NCBI GenBank assembly: GCA_027574665.1
Contig: CM050656.1
Coordinates: forward strand, 3,347,001-3,411,000
Direction: 5' to 3'
DNA from: Rhynochetos jubatus
Taxonomy: Eukaryota; Chordata; Aves; Eurypygiformes; Rhynochetidae
Length of the DNA: 64,000 nucleotides
The notes under the pieces were generated by a model. That model made no database searches. It was not told where the DNA came from and was given only the letters and a program-made list of their open reading frames with translations. How positions within the stretch are numbered: position 1 is the first letter of the stretch; each line of letters opens with the position of its first letter. Positions 24,029-37,346 of this stretch are shown here, piece after piece. Made by a program: the position numbers and the translations under genes.

Positions 24029-27000
24029 TTTGCTAAAGCTGGAGGAATAAGGGCTTACAGAAACATTTCAGGTTTAAGAAGAGTCACTTCAGGAATATGA
24101 CTGCAGCCTCTGAATCGTACAACGTTAAATTACCGTCCCAAAAGGGTGATGGAAGGGTACCTGTCCCAGCAGCAAGCCTGGCCACCCCAGCACCACTGTT
24201 ATTGATGATGGCAGTGCAAACGCATGTGTTTATTGATACACAAGGTTACTGATTCTGGATCATTCTCTTGCTTATTTCAGGAGAGGCTTTTATGAACTTG
24301 GAGACAATTATTTTGCCGTGGCACTGCCCTTCCCTCCCCCTTCCCAGATCTCATTTCTTCTTACTTCTGAGAAACCCTGCTCTCTTCTTCCCACAGTGAC
24401 TATGCCAGGTGGGAACAGGCTTCAGCTGCAGTAAGAACTGTCTGGTTTAAACACGAAGGCAGAGTTGCTAATGCAGGAAAGAAGCACAGCTACAACCTGA
24501 TCACGATGGATCACTGTGCATTGAGGGGAGGCAGGTCCAACCACTGCAGGGAACAACGACTTGTACCATGAGCCTGCCCTCCGTCAAATGAATGGGGTGA
24601 CCGCTGACGCCCCCTTAAGCCCTAGTTTTCCTTTAATTTTCTTGACTTGGCACAGCAGGAAATGACCATGGAAAATGGTTGTCTGTCCTCTTAATTAGAA
24701 GATGTGTCACAGAGACCATTAAAACACTCTGCAGTTACCCTTGATACCCCTGGGTCTTTGATGTTCTAGTAGACATAGCCAACACTGCACCGATTATACT
24801 TAGTGCCGCCGAGGAACATGCACATTGTTACATGTTACCTGTAATTTACAGTGAGTTAATTCAAATTTGTGGAAGAATATTAATTTTTTTTTTTACATTT
24901 CAGACATGAAACCCAACATATGAAAATATGAATACAGCAGTTTAATTAGGAATCTTTATGTAGGAACCAGGACACAATGCAATCAACACATATAAATTGA
25001 GGGCACGGTCTGGTGCTTCCTGGCATGTAGAAATGTTTGAGACAAGATTATAAGCATGTTGCACTAACCATAAGTTCACAGTTGGATGCTTATTCAATAA
25101 AGTAGTTGTGTTTAGCTGCAGCAATTAAATTAGCACAGAAAATACTACATCTCTCACACACCTTGCTATGGTCTTTCTCCTTCCCAATGTCACTGCTGAC
25201 CTTTTCTGCAGCTCTTCACAATTATTTATGGTTTGGAATAATTACTGACAATATATTTAAAGATTTCTGTATAAACCTCAACAACAGTAACACCTGTGGA
25301 TCATATAACCAGCCATTTAAAGAAGTGATTTCTTTGGCAGCTGTTAGTGATGGGCATGGATGCTTTCTCTGTATTGCAAGATTTCTTAAGAAAGGTACCA
25401 CTTACCAGACAAGTTATGTATAGCATTCCTAAAAATACCAGGGAATGTATAGGAGGGGCTCTTTAGAAAATAAAAATAATACCTTTACTTAAGAATAAAC
25501 ACGCACATATCTACTAGAGAAGCAATGACTATTTTTCATCTTCTGCAAGTTGATGGCTTACATGAAACCAGACTTTTATGGATCTTTAGGGGACACCCAG
25601 GGATCACACATGTAACAGTGAATTTAATGCCTCTATGAACATCCAAACCAGAATTAGCGTTTCTATAGATGTATAGATTGAATCTACATGCAGACTGAAA
25701 ACACAGGACTTCAGCAGTCTCTCAGATTCCTGCCCTAATTTAACATGTGTTCAGGCAGAGGAGAGAGGAGATGAGGACAGGCTTGCAGAGGTATGGGGTT
25801 GGCGTTGCACCCCTGACCGAGCCAGCATACTGTAATGATGCACCTTACAACCTGATTTACAGAGTCTGGATCTCCGGTGTCACAGAGCAGAGCTGAGCCC
25901 TGTGCCTGGCCCAGGATCCCATCAAGAGTTTGTGGTAGCAGCATCTCATCCCACGTCCCGCTGTGGGGAGCGGGGGCTAAGCAATGGCTCCATATTTATC
26001 CTCCTCAATGAAAGGCTGGAAAAACCTTCTGCCATGACTCAGCTTTGATAAGAGAAATTAAGAAATCCACTACCAACTGTGGCTTGTGGCCAGGAGAGCA
26101 CAAGGACAGGAGACATCTTGGTAAGGATGTTGCTGCTTTAGCAGTAAGAGACCATCTCTGTTTTGGTTGCTTCAGAAAAATGGTTGAATAAACTTACCAT
26201 GTGCCAGTAGTCAGTGATAAGCCCCTCCCCTTGCAATGGCCTGGCAAATTTCTTTGTAGGAAAATGTCTTTTGTCTTGAATTAAGATTGTGCTAATTCGA
26301 AAGCAAAATCTGAATTACAAAAGGGCTATTCCATTCCCCATTGGCCCCTCGCCCCTGTAGATGGAACCTCTTACCCTGGGTGTACACCATAATGCCTCAT
26401 CTCCTGGGTTTAATGAATCAGCAAATCCACGCTTTACTTACAGGAAAGGGCTACATTATTCTTTGTAAGTAGCAGAAATTCTGGGAAAAGCCAGCGTGGG
26501 CAGTGCTAAACATCTGATCCATTAGGCCCATAGATGGCAGGATGGGACCATCCAACAAACCCTCCTCACACGGGTGCCTTGGGAGGATCACATACTTCAT
26601 TCGCTTACTCAAAAAAACAACACATTTGGATGATAGAGAGGACTTAGCCATGAATAATTAGCAAATTGCCATTCATTATTAATTTATTGGAACCACTGCT
26701 TCTCTGTATTTTTCCCGCAAGGCTCAGTCTTTCTATTTTACAGCTGCTGAATTTATTATTAATAGCTAGATCTTAGACACGGCCAACAAGTCTTCAGTTA
26801 GGGATATGATAAATTTCCTTACATTTGGGATCTGGGATGTTCATAACTCCCCAGACATGAGGTTCTTCTGTAAATTGATCTGGCTATCTGTCCCTGGGAC
26901 AGAATTGGCTCTGGGTGACCTTCTGCTGAGTGTCCTCAGCTCACAACAGCTGTGGGGCTGCCCTCTGGCCATGGGTGAGCTGCCATAACCCAGACAAGTT

Positions 27001-29557
27001 ATTCTCTTGCCCCATCCACCCCACAGGCACCATCAGGTACAGTTCTATCAATCTACTGTCTCCTTTTCTCAGTCCACATCTCAGCCACACAAAGTCGGCT
27101 TTTCCCTTGTCCTGACAACTCTTTACTCGCTTTATGACTTTGTATTAGCTCAAGGTTGCCTTTATGGATCACAGAAAGCCAGAGCTCTCTCGGTAGCAGA
27201 AGAAATAATCCTTTTTCTAGTATCCTTGAGTTTTATCTCTGCACAGGGTGCAGACACCAATAATGGAGAATATGCTTAGCTCAGTCCCAGAGAAAGGCTT
27301 CCAGCTGTGCACAGCTACGATGTCATTTATATATTATACGGGGATGTGCAGAGAGAGAAAATACAGATTTTCCAACTCTGCTATACACATTTTTGTTAAA
27401 AAAACCCCCAACAGTAGACAGAAACAGTCAATTAGCAATTACTTAGTGATATTGGGCAAGGTGCCAGCACCTAGCAGTGGAGGTGAGCAGACATCCACAC
27501 TCAGGAGTTGAAGCACTCCCACTGTAGCTGCACGTTGTGACAGCGTTTTGATAAAACGCCCGGTGTCTTTGCGCACCCATTGTGGTTTTGCACGGGAATG
27601 CGGTGGGGGTCCCAAATCGCGGCCCTTACCAGCAGCTGTGCTAATGATGCTATTACAACTGCTCCGCATCTCAGACTGTATCACACCAGTGCAATGAACA
27701 GTTTAGAAGCCACAACAAAATAAGACATCAACACCTAATTTTTAACATTTGTCAAGCAACACGATGATCAAATTATACTTAACTCTATATCTGACGATCG
27801 AATGTTGCAAACAACCGGTAGCTGCTAGCGCTCCCCCCGCACGTACCTGAACCAGCGCATATGTTCAACTATCATTGCCAGCAAAATAAAATGTAAGTAG
27901 CATTTTGCAAGAGAATTTTCTCTGAAGGTTTAAGGAGCCTATACTTAACAAATTGCTACCCTGTGGGGTTTTATTTTTAAATTATTTTCTTTTTTTGAAG
28001 TGATACTCTTTCTACATAACAATGCAAACTATGAGCAAGGAAAAGTGTCCACCAAATGATCCCCATTCCCGACTGAAATCTAGACCACCACCTTCTGGAA
28101 ACCTCTCTCTGTTTTGACTAGACTAAAAAATCATAGTATAAAATGAGACATTTCATGTTGATCTTTCAGTCAAACCTCTGGGCTAACATCATCCCCTTAT
28201 TTCATCCCGTGAGGTCAGGATCAGACCCAGATTTCAATATTTTCTTTCAGACTTTTCTACTTCACACATCCCATCTCTTTCATCATGGAGAAGAGCTATT
28301 TTTATGGTTTGTAACAACGTACTGGGTACTTACATGTAATTTTCAACCTCCGCATCTCAAAGTGCGTTTTTAAGAGTGGTAAGAGTGGCTACAAGGTACC
28401 TCAGCAATTTAAACCTGATAAAATCCTGGCAGCAACAGTGATGTATTCAGCTCTGCTCAAAATTAAACCAAACCTTCATTTGCCCTTCTCTGAATTGCAA
28501 ATACACCAAATACTACCTGCTTCTGGCATAATATTCCTTTGATTTCACTTCTTGCATTTTCTGTTTAAAGTAAGTGTAACATTGTTTCCACTTTGTTAAT
28601 AATTTCTCAAATAGTAAATCAAATGTCAGTGACGGCTTTATGCTATTTTCTGCTTATTATGGCTCTTCTGCAGTAGTTTAAAATATCCTGACAATACATA
28701 TCATATAGGAAGTATATTCAGAAGGAAGTTTTGTGGCTAGAAGGCAATAACCGTAGTATTTAAACACCTGAAAATCTACATTTCCACTCAATAGGGAACA
28801 TCTTCATGTAGAGAAAAGCAGGTAGGATATATTTTAAATTTTGTCTTTCAGTTTCATCACTACTAGAACAGATTAGCACCGAAGTTCAACTATGAACATC
28901 TTTGGATGCCAGTAGCAGATGGCTAGATATTCAGCACATGTGAAATACTACAAATTCAGAGACAGAAATATCATTCAAGCAGTACATTTGAGACCCATTC
29001 TAGGTAACCTTCATGCTAAAAATCTCAGTGCTTTGCTTTGCCTATTACAACGCTTATTGTCTTTTCCAAAAGATTCAAGTTCAAGACCTTCGCAAGCCCT
29101 CTGTACCAATGACTGACAAACCGACCCGCGAGCAGGGCTCTGGCACACCGCAGTTATTCAGCTGAGAACATCCCTTGGAATTAGCTGAAAAAGTTTTAAG
29201 CCTTGTTTACAGTGGTACCTCAGGGATCAGTTATTGCTATTCTGCGCAGAAAGATTTTGTCGTGTTAATTCTGCCTTTACACCACGACGGCGGTTTGGGT
29301 TTAGGTTTGGGTTTTTTGTAGATAACTCATTGATACCCCCAAAACGTGCCATCAGTTTCAGAACAGAAACCCTTCTGCAGTAAGGAATAAATACTCAGGT
29401 GCGTTATTTCCCAGTACTGAAGAGCGCAACGATATTTATATGCTTTTTGAAGAAAGCAGGAGGGAAAAAAAGCAGCATACTACTGGTTTTGGCTTTTGAA
29501 TCCATGTATGTGGAAGCAAACAACCATGAACATTTGCCACATGTCCACGTTACTTAC

Positions 29558-29709
29558 GGTTGAGAGGCAGGCTGGCATTGGTCGTCCCTAGCTTGTTGGC
29601 AGCGACACATGTATAGTTGCCAAAATGCTCTTCTGTCACATTGGTAACAGTAAGAAGTGATCTTGTACTATAATTTTTAATAGTAATTCCTTGTTGACCA
29701 TTGATCAGT
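29558..29709 (-). CDS. NEGR1: NEGR1 exon 6 (second half of Ig domain 3)
   Basis: This 152 bp internal coding exon completes a Lys codon with its first base. It then encodes [34 protein letters not shown] and [16 protein letters not shown], and leaves a single C for the next exon. It carries the F-strand motif E-x-x-F-G-N-Y-T-C, whose cysteine pairs with that in exon 5. Four potential N-glycosylation sequons are visible (NYS, NVT, NYT, NAS), matching the heavy glycosylation known for IgLONs. The acceptor is ttttgctttctag and the donor GTAAGT at 29557-29552. [15 protein letters not shown] is characteristic of NEGR1. The next exon, which should encode the short stalk and the hydrophobic GPI-attachment signal, was not found between here and base 1, so the gene is truncated by the window edge. 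Confidence 0.96.
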
Positions 29710-29759
29710 CTAGAAAGCAAAAAGAAAATTTCTGTAACTCATATACCATAAGCAGTAAA

Positions 29760-29794
29760 TTTTTCTTTTCTTTCTTTTTTTCCTTTTCTTTTTT
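29760..29794. repeat. Pyrimidine tract (T/C) ending in ACAG
   Basis: Thirty-five bases of T and C on the plus strand, followed by acag. It lies just inside intron 5 beside exon 6. On the plus strand it mimics a strong 3' splice site, but it is antisense to NEGR1, so it is not the exon 6 acceptor, which lies at 29710-29712. Confidence 0.9.
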
Positions 29795-32700
29795 ACAGGC
29801 ATAACTGGCAGCACAGTAAGCTGTTTGCAAGCTGATGATGTAGTCTGTCGGGCAAAACAATCACAGTGGCAGATTGGAGAGGCCATGGGCAACACCGGAG
29901 CTGTGGGGTGTTGAGGGGAACAGCTTCCGTCTGTGTCCCCTACAGTCGATAGAAAACAAAGACTGATGCCCATGGCCCTGCCTGCCTGGCCATAGGATAG
30001 CGCATAAACACTTAGAGGGAGAGCTTACATTTAAATCGGGCAAACCTAACTAAAAATTTAAATACCCTATTTGGGGCAGAAAAGGATTACGATAAGTCTT
30101 TCAGACAGTGTTTTGTCAGACTCTGGAGATCGCTTGTGTCCTTACACACCTCCAGCTGTTGGCAGACGAGGATTAGGCAGAAATGTGACTATATAGGACT
30201 GCGAGCACAGTTTATTTTACACGCCTCTACAGCTACAAATTAGACTTGCAATTAGGACAGATGTGCTACAGCAGCACTGCATCCTGAGGCAGCAATCTGA
30301 GCAGAAACCAGGTAACCCAGCGTAGGAAAAAGACAAGCCAGGGCTCATTTCACCCGGCTCGGTTTCCCTGGCTTTGAGCTTCCCCAAATTTTATAGGAAC
30401 TGTGCAGGTGTTCTGAAGTTGCTTCCAAAGCCATGTCAGAAGCACTGCTGCTGCACTGGGGCATAGAAACACGACCAGTTTAAATGTTGCTGTTGTAGGT
30501 AAACCATGTCTGACCAAACAAGGAGATGAGAAGGGTAACCACGTTATTAAAGTACTAGCTACTGTTGATAGCTCCTAATTCCTTATATTTCACATAAGGA
30601 GCAGAGCTCCAGATTAAGTAAACAATTTTTGTTTACTATATTGAAAGATGCAATCATATATCCTGGAAACGAACACAATCTTTTTGCATTCTGTCTGAAA
30701 GCATTTCAAGACTACCTTTAATTGCACTTCTGCATATTGTGGATTGACTATTTCTCATCGTTACATGAGTACCTCTGTTCCCGGTTAATCACAATAAGCT
30801 GCTGCACACACAGGGGGTTTCTCTTCCCTGTGCAGCCTGTGGTGCTGTAAAGGACTCTGGTCTGCTCTGCATCAGGGACAGGACATAGCACATCCCATGG
30901 ACACATGGTTTTGTGGGAAATATGAAAAAATGGGATTGAAATGCCTGGTTTGGGGTGAACACTGCAGTTAGAAGATTTATCTTGTCTCCAGACTTGTGAA
31001 AGGCAGAAGTTTGTCCTTTCAGCACATGCACGTGCTCCTGCACGTGGATGTTCTCCTAAAATGCCAATGCCTGTCCCTCCTCCTTCTGCCTCTCCTGCAG
31101 AAAACCCCAAGAGCCTCCTCTGCTCCCTGCTATGACACTCCCATACCATCATGCCACGGCTTGTGGCTAGTAACAGCTTTATTGGTGTGGCAGCAACAGA
31201 TGCCGTGTATGTGATGCTCGGGGAGGCAGAGCAGGCGGGTGCTCAGCAGCACACCCCAGGCACTCACTCCAGTCTGGGTCAGACGCTTTCCTCGGGATGC
31301 CCCTTCCCTGCAGCCATGGCCATCATCCTGTCCCACTGTCTTTTGGGCTTTGAACCCTTGTCCACACTTACACCCCTCTCCCAGGGGACCTCAGTGTACA
31401 GAGCGATAGCTCCACTTCCACCTATTGCTTATTCCTACCAGCCTCTTCCAAGCCACCTCCATCCTTTTGGCCCATAACTCCAGGTTGAGCTACAGCACCT
31501 CTATTTTACAGCTCTGAGGTTAAACTCATCATTTTTATCTGGAAAACAGTGGGGTATTGGGGTTTCTGCTGCCCCCTTGTAACAGAGTGTCAGAGGTGAC
31601 ACTCGGGTCAAAAATCTGTGCCTGGCTGATGCGATCTGCTGCCAAAAGGATGAGCACTGTGGGTGCCAGCTCAGACCCCTTGCCCTCCTCCTTCTCCCAC
31701 CACTCCTGCCAGCGCAGTTTGGGCAGTGTCACCTTTCCTCTATGTCCCTGCTAGGAAGCAGCTGTCTTAAGCCACGTAATTAACAGGCCGAGGAGTCGAC
31801 ATTAGTTAGTACAAACTCAGCAGTTTTGAGGATTTCCATTCACAGTTGGAAGAACCAGGCGCTTTTACTTTTAAATTAATTGCTCTCGTGTGTTGCTCTG
31901 CATCACTTATTGGCTGAACACGGCGTTGACTACTTGTCTGGGTTCTAACGGGTTATTTCTCAGGCTGGGACGGCGGTTTACATTGCGTGCAGCCACCCTA
32001 CACACTTCTTCACCTTACTGCTTTGTACCACTACTTATAAAGGGGAGACTGATCTTTATTCCAGAGACTATGCCTATGCATCCAAAGAAGATCATGCATC
32101 AGCGCCAGCCCCGAGGGGTACCTACCTTGGGTTTCATATTTGAATACTTCCATGTTATTATAATATATTAAACCATTAGAATGAGTTTTGTTATTTCAAA
32201 TGTAAAGTCTTGTTTGCTTTGTCAACGATAAGGGAATTAGTATTTTTAGATCGGTGAGTTTCAGACTTCTTCCCTGTGGCTGTTTAATGTCTGAGATCTA
32301 ATTTCTGCATAACCCTGCGACATAACATACTCAAACACTTGTGATTTCCAGAAACAGGGAGTCAGCACAGTGAAGCCATTCTCCTCTCTGCAGGGAATTC
32401 TCACACGGTTTTGGAAGCCACATGCTGTTATAATTTTAAGAGTCTTTTACAAACTTTCTGCCCACTTCTCCAGTCCCTTCCCAGCTCACCCCATGCTCCC
32501 CGTCTCAGGCTCGGAGTCTGCGCCCAACAGCTTCTGCGTGGGGTTCAAGGCACCGATTTTGACAGAAAAAGTTCTAAATCATCCCAAACCTGCCCGTGAG
32601 ACCTCTCTTCACCTTTCCCCAGCTACAAGGGGAAAGCAGAGGTGTTCAGCCCGCTGGCTGCCTGCCCGGGAAAGTGAGCCAGCCCCCCTTGGGCTTTGGG

Positions 32701-33343
32701 CTCCTCACCCTGTACGTGGCCAGGGAAGAATATTGTGAAGGACACTTGTGTGCCATCACCTAAGAAAAGTTAACAAAGAGCAAGTCTTGGGAGCTCGGTG
32801 ATTAGGCAGAATTAGTCCTACAAGCTTGCTGCCTCCAAGACCCATCGTTTTAACTGGATGTAGTGTGTAACTGCTTTTATGTTTAGTTTTAATGGCTATT
32901 TTATGATGAGAAGATCCCTGGAGTCTGAAAACTGTGGGCTTGGATTTACATTAATCTAAGTAACAACAATACAGTTTGCAGACCCAAAAGGCTTGTTTGA
33001 GACACTGAACATACACTTCGGGTTTCAGATCTAACTCCCACTGTTCATTTATTCAACAATTCATCCAGATCTATGAAAAAAGAAGGTCCCAATCCAAGAC
33101 TAACAGAAGAAAATGGGATTCTCTCTATTCCATTAGCAGAAAATATAGCAGGGTGTGCACTCCCAAGTATATAAATTTAGTCTTTTACTACATCTGCAAA
33201 TTATCTGCAGGATAACATACATGCTACTCTGAGCTACCTATGAAAGCTGACTCTTCTCAGTTTCACATTAAACCAACAACCTAGCTGTCTGAGACTCGTT
33301 CTGTGCTGTATTGCCATCATCCAGAGGTAAACAGAGGAGGGGG

Positions 33344-33357
33344 AAAAAAAAAAAAAA
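33344..33357. repeat. A14 homopolymer
   Basis: Fourteen A residues after a G-rich purine stretch, within NEGR1 intron 5. Confidence 0.95.
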
Positions 33358-35012
33358 TCACATATATGTCTCTTCCTCTTTCTTGCAAATGGCAGAGGTT
33401 CAGAGCTCCCCAGTACCTTTGCAGTCATATAGGTCCAGCATGTCTGTCAACAACAGTTTAACAAAAAATAATGGACCATTATATTTAACATAATATTCAA
33501 GCAGTAAGGGACAACAGGACAGTACATATCCTGCTGCTTACAGCAAGCCTCAGGTGATACACCAACTGAAACAGAAAACAGAAGGCACAAGTTCGGCATC
33601 CTGAAACGCTTTGCTTAGTCTTTCCTGCTGCTGCCATGGCACTGTGCGCTCATGAAGAAAGGAATTGGTCCATGTTATAAATAGAAAGGTGATCATCAGG
33701 CTGGAAATGGCTAATTGCATCCAGAGTGTTAAAACCTGCACTACAATATTTTCTACATAAAATACATTTCTGCTGCAACTCCCCGCATAACGTGTACAAT
33801 ATATTGTGCATCTCTGGAAATAGGATGCAGACTAATTTCTCCAGCAGAATACAAAACTTTTCTATATACAGTAAAGATCAATTATTTTGTTTTAAAGAAT
33901 GCTTTAGGATATGGTCAAAGTGTAATAGTTATGATTGCTCTGAAAACTCACAAGAATGAGCAGCTAATGCTCCTAAAGGGGAGCAGCTGGCCAGTGAGGA
34001 ATGAGCTGACAGATGGCTTTCTATGAAAATGGTCATTAATATTCTCATGTCAGCTCCTAGGTTTAATGGGATGTTTGAGCTGAGAAACCCAGCACTTGGA
34101 AGCCAGGAAATTCCAGAAGCTAGAAGGTGAGTATGGACAGTCAAGGGACAACATCCACTTGCTTTTGCACCAATATGTAAATGTAGCTTATCTAAGAGCT
34201 TGATTCTGTTAAGAGCTGTAAAACAAAACTCCCTATTAAAAAACCATAATCTACTTGTTTAATGAGCTACTTTTAAAATAAAGATGACCCTGCAGCGATG
34301 GCTGTTATTCATACCACTAATGATCTGAAAGTGAAGCAGTCTTCCCCTGTTGTTTTTTCAACAACCAAAGCACACACAGTTTTTAGGGTTCAAGCAGAGA
34401 GTGCTCCCCTGGCCCTCTCTTGAATGCTGTGATGTGCAGCAGCTCGGATCGAGTCTGTGGACTATAAACCTGTGATCTAGACCACTCATGACACAACTGG
34501 GTGAAAATTCATACACATTAAGCTTTGGTTTAAAGTCTTGTTCATGAATCAACCTTCCCACACCAACACCCTTAGAAGGAAAACCTATGAAAATTATTAT
34601 TTTTTTTAATTTTAAAAATCCTTTTAGTAGACTTTTTCAACACCTTTCTGGTTATTGCACTTAAAAAGCTGCAATTACTAAAGCATGTTTAAATGGTAGG
34701 CTCATTATCGCAATTATCACTCTCACAGCCCAGTCACAGACGGCCTGATTACACCTCATTTTTGAGCACAGAAACTAAGACCACAAGGAAACTAAGAAAC
34801 AACCCCAAAAGCCACGCAGTAGGACTGTTGGTAGCCAACACCTCCAAGAACCTGCTGCTTAAAGCTCAGCATTGATTTCAGGACAGCCTGCTGGACTTGT
34901 CATCACAGGGGACAAACCCAGCCTGGCGGTCTCCTCTCTCTTCCACCTTGGTCCCCCTGGGTGGGCAGCAGCCCCAGCAGCACGAGTGGGTTGTCGAGCG
35001 CCGGCTACTTAC

Positions 35013-35133
35013 TTCCTCTCTCCTTTGTACCACTCAAAGACTGGGGCAGGAACTCCTGCACCTTCGCACCGTATCAGTCCGTTCCCTCCAAGCATCACAC
35101 CGCTGGATTTAAGTTCCTGAATTGTGGGGGCAA
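35013..35133 (-). CDS. NEGR1: NEGR1 exon 5 (first half of Ig domain 3)
   Basis: This internal coding exon of the IgLON adhesion gene NEGR1 is 121 bp, the size expected for IgLON exon 5. It completes the Phe codon begun by exon 4, then encodes APTIQELKSSGVMLGG, NGLIRCEGAGVPAP and VFEWYKGER, ending with two bases of a Lys codon. The Cys in LIRCEG and the Trp in FEWYKG are the B-strand cysteine and core tryptophan of the membrane-proximal Ig domain 3. The acceptor is a run of T followed by cag (intron side at 35134-35136), and the donor is GTAAGT at 35012-35007. The LIRCEGAGVP and EWYKGE stretches separate NEGR1 from the other IgLON paralogues, which have LKCEASAVP or LSCEASAVP here. It is conserved in frame, with no stop codon or frameshift. 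Confidence 0.96.
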
Positions 35134-36164
35134 CTGAAAAAAAAGAATTGTAAAATGGATATTTGCATCTCGATACGCAGATCGTTTAACGCCGCTTCCC
35201 TTCAGCACGCTCTACGTTACTCTTAACCTGGCGTGTGTTTTCCACGTTGATTCACATTCAACCACGTTTTCTTCCAGCAGTGTAAAAATTATCCCACACA
35301 GCAGATTCTGATATATATTCTGCGTATCTGGTGTAAAAAACATAACTGAGACATGAAGAAATATCAGTCCTGTACTCAAAAAAGCAGTTTTTCCAACTTG
35401 GTTACTCAACATAAAACATAACCATTTGTGTTAGTGACATACAAGATATAATTAAAACCTCAGAATCAGAAAAAACCATGTGATGCCCCACCATTGGTGC
35501 CGGCTGAGAGGCTGCGGGTCCCGCTGTCCTCAGCCAGGAGGACCACCCCAGCCGAGGAGGGGTATGGCAGCACCCAGGGTGCAGGGTGCACAGCAAAGGG
35601 AACATGGCCAGCACCACTTAATGTCTGCATCCCCTCTTCTGCAAGCGCCCCATAAACCCCGTCGGGCTCAGACGGCCTTTGAGTTCTTGTTCTGCATATT
35701 AAAAGAACAAACTTACCTTCACAATCATGAGCCAACTGTAAATACCAACAACAGCAAGACTTTTCCAGCATTACAACGGATACAGGGTTGTTTCAGTAAA
35801 TATATTTTGTCTTTTTAACTTGTAAACAGCAATAAACATTTTAAGCTTAGAACTACGGTTGCGAATAAAGAACGATTGTCAATTTTTCCAGTTGCCAGCA
35901 AAAGGCAACCGTAAGCTGAAAATAAAACACAACAAATTCCTCAGGAAAGAGACTATCAAAGGAAAGGCTGAACAACAAGTGCTTTGTCCCTGGAACTTTT
36001 TACATTTTCTGATTTTAAACAATAATTTATGTGCATCGTAAAAATGCTATAAAAACCAAACCACAGAATTTATAAATAAAAATCTGTTTATTTTTTTCTG
36101 AGCAGTTTTCCAGATGTTGCTCTGAGGTGTTTATGTACATGTAAAATGCTGACTGCTTCTCAGC

Positions 36165-36330
36165 TGTTTCGTTCACCACCTCACCCATCGCTCAGCGCAC
36201 CGCGTTAAGAGACCATCGCGTTTTACGGGAACCAGCCACGCTAAAGAAGCAGCAGATATGTGAAAGAGCGGAGTGACAGCCGGGTTCCCCGCATGGACCG
36301 GTCAGCTCCATCGCACACCCATCCTTTACT
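36165..36330. other. CpG-dense patch in intron 4
   Basis: About 14 CpG dinucleotides occur in 165 bases, including caccgcgttaagag and accatcgcgttttacgg, in otherwise CpG-poor intron. Nothing else is recognised. Confidence 0.3.
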
Positions 36331-36970
36331 AACCCCGTCAACGGCTGCTTTTCCAGGTGTGTGGGACATCGCACAGGAATCCAGCTGTCACAGCCCAGGG
36401 AAAGCAAACGCACGCTCTCAGCACTTAGGCACAAGTCTCGATGTTTAACAAAACTGTGTGAGGACGTTTCAGGTGGGATTACACAGAATCGGATCTCTCT
36501 CACCCACCGCTCACGGCCTGTCCCAGGTCAGTCAAACAGACTACCATTTCCAAGAGCTGGCAAACACACCCTTCTGCCTTCAACATTCTCTTCCCAACGA
36601 TTACATCAAACCAATCCATAAGTTCATTAACTTTCAACTGGTAACATTAAAATTTCAAGTGGATATTATACGTATAATCAATTAATGTAACTGTTTCTCC
36701 ATAATCTGCACAGGAAAAAGATCAGGGTTTTTTTGTTACTCCATAAAATGAACAGGGATATATAAAGCTTAATCCTTCCTGAGAAATGAAGCATTTCGTG
36801 CAGCCAAGACTTTTAAAAAATAACTTTGAGTGAGACATGAAGAGCTGTGAACTGGTCATTGTGCCTCTGTTCCTACAGCTCCGCGTGCCACCAGCAGCTA
36901 CTGAGAGCACCGCAAAGCTCGTGGATTAGCTTCTGCTTCTGAAGCGTTCAAAAGAATACTACTAAAGTTA

Positions 36971-37024
36971 TGCAAGGTGAACCACACAACAGCCAAACTT
37001 GTGCAAGATGAACCATACAAAAGC
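36971..37024. repeat. Imperfect tandem duplication, 31 bp spacing
   Basis: Copies of tgcaaggtgaaccacacaac and tgcaagatgaaccatacaaa start 31 bases apart with three substitutions. This is a small, moderately old duplication. Confidence 0.7.
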
Positions 37025-37261
37025 GTCGCCTGAATGATGGAAGAACATGAATGTCTACTGCACAGGGATGTGGTCAATGGAGGTTGCCGAAAGCCGGACT
37101 GTGCCTGGGAGGAGGTCTACCTCTCACACATGGTTTTCACCTGGCCTGGGACGGGGGACTGCCTGCCAGCATTCCCGCTGCTTCCCTCAAGTAGTATGAA
37201 AGACATTTCTCCAAGTTTTCTCCAAAAGCGTGGCCTGCCCACCTTTAGCTTGTTTTCTTTA

Positions 37262-37346
37262 TGTATTTTAAAATTTGCATTTAAAATATATTTAAATAAA
37301 TTTAAATATACAAATAAATTTGTTTGCTTTTTAAATAAATGCAGAA
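37262..37346. repeat. AT-only low-complexity block
   Basis: About 85 bases of almost pure A and T, with repeated TTTAAA and AATAAATTTAAAT words that are self-complementary. It gives several overlapping palindromes. Confidence 0.85.

Larger units (their letters stand above)
1..29557 (-). other. NEGR1: NEGR1 intron 6 (5' part, continues beyond window)
   Basis: This is the sequence downstream of exon 6 in the direction of transcription. I looked for the last IgLON exon (stalk plus hydrophobic GPI signal) and did not find it, so the intron is longer than 29.5 kb if the gene is intact. Contents are CR1 copies in the NEGR1 sense near 10.5, 17.1 and 18.6 kb, a CR1 tail remnant at 4.7 kb, a possible LTR tail near 16.2 kb followed by C20, an AAAT microsatellite at 11.85 kb and an exon-like CpG-dense segment at 1.36-1.65 kb. 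Bases 19.2-29.5 kb are largely plain AT-rich sequence in which I recognise nothing beyond short simple repeats. Confidence 0.75.
29710..35012 (-). other. NEGR1: NEGR1 intron 5 (complete, 5,303 bp)
   Basis: This complete intron runs between the two exons that together encode Ig domain 3, with a GTAAGT donor and a ctttctag acceptor. No CR1 copy was recognised in it. It contains a pyrimidine tract at 29760-29794 and an A14 run at 33344-33357; otherwise it is unremarkable AT-rich sequence with moderately GC-rich patches near 31.0-31.7 and 32.5-32.7 kb. Confidence 0.85.

Noticed and set aside
29290..29322. Telomere-like TTTGGG/TTTAGG repeats
   Set aside because: The units are irregular and too few, and do not match the vertebrate TTAGGG repeat.
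29760..29799. Pyrimidine tract plus ACAG as a 3' splice site
   Set aside because: It is on the plus strand, whereas the exon it adjoins is minus-strand and has its own acceptor at 29710-29712. No plausible plus-strand exon follows.
32370..32738. 122-codon open frame on the plus strand
   Set aside because: Composition looks like random GC-rich sequence and there is no family resemblance.
35460..35690. GC-rich stretch near exon 5 considered as an extra exon
   Set aside because: No frame gives Ig-like or IgLON-like sequence, and the exon 4 to exon 5 phase join is already complete.
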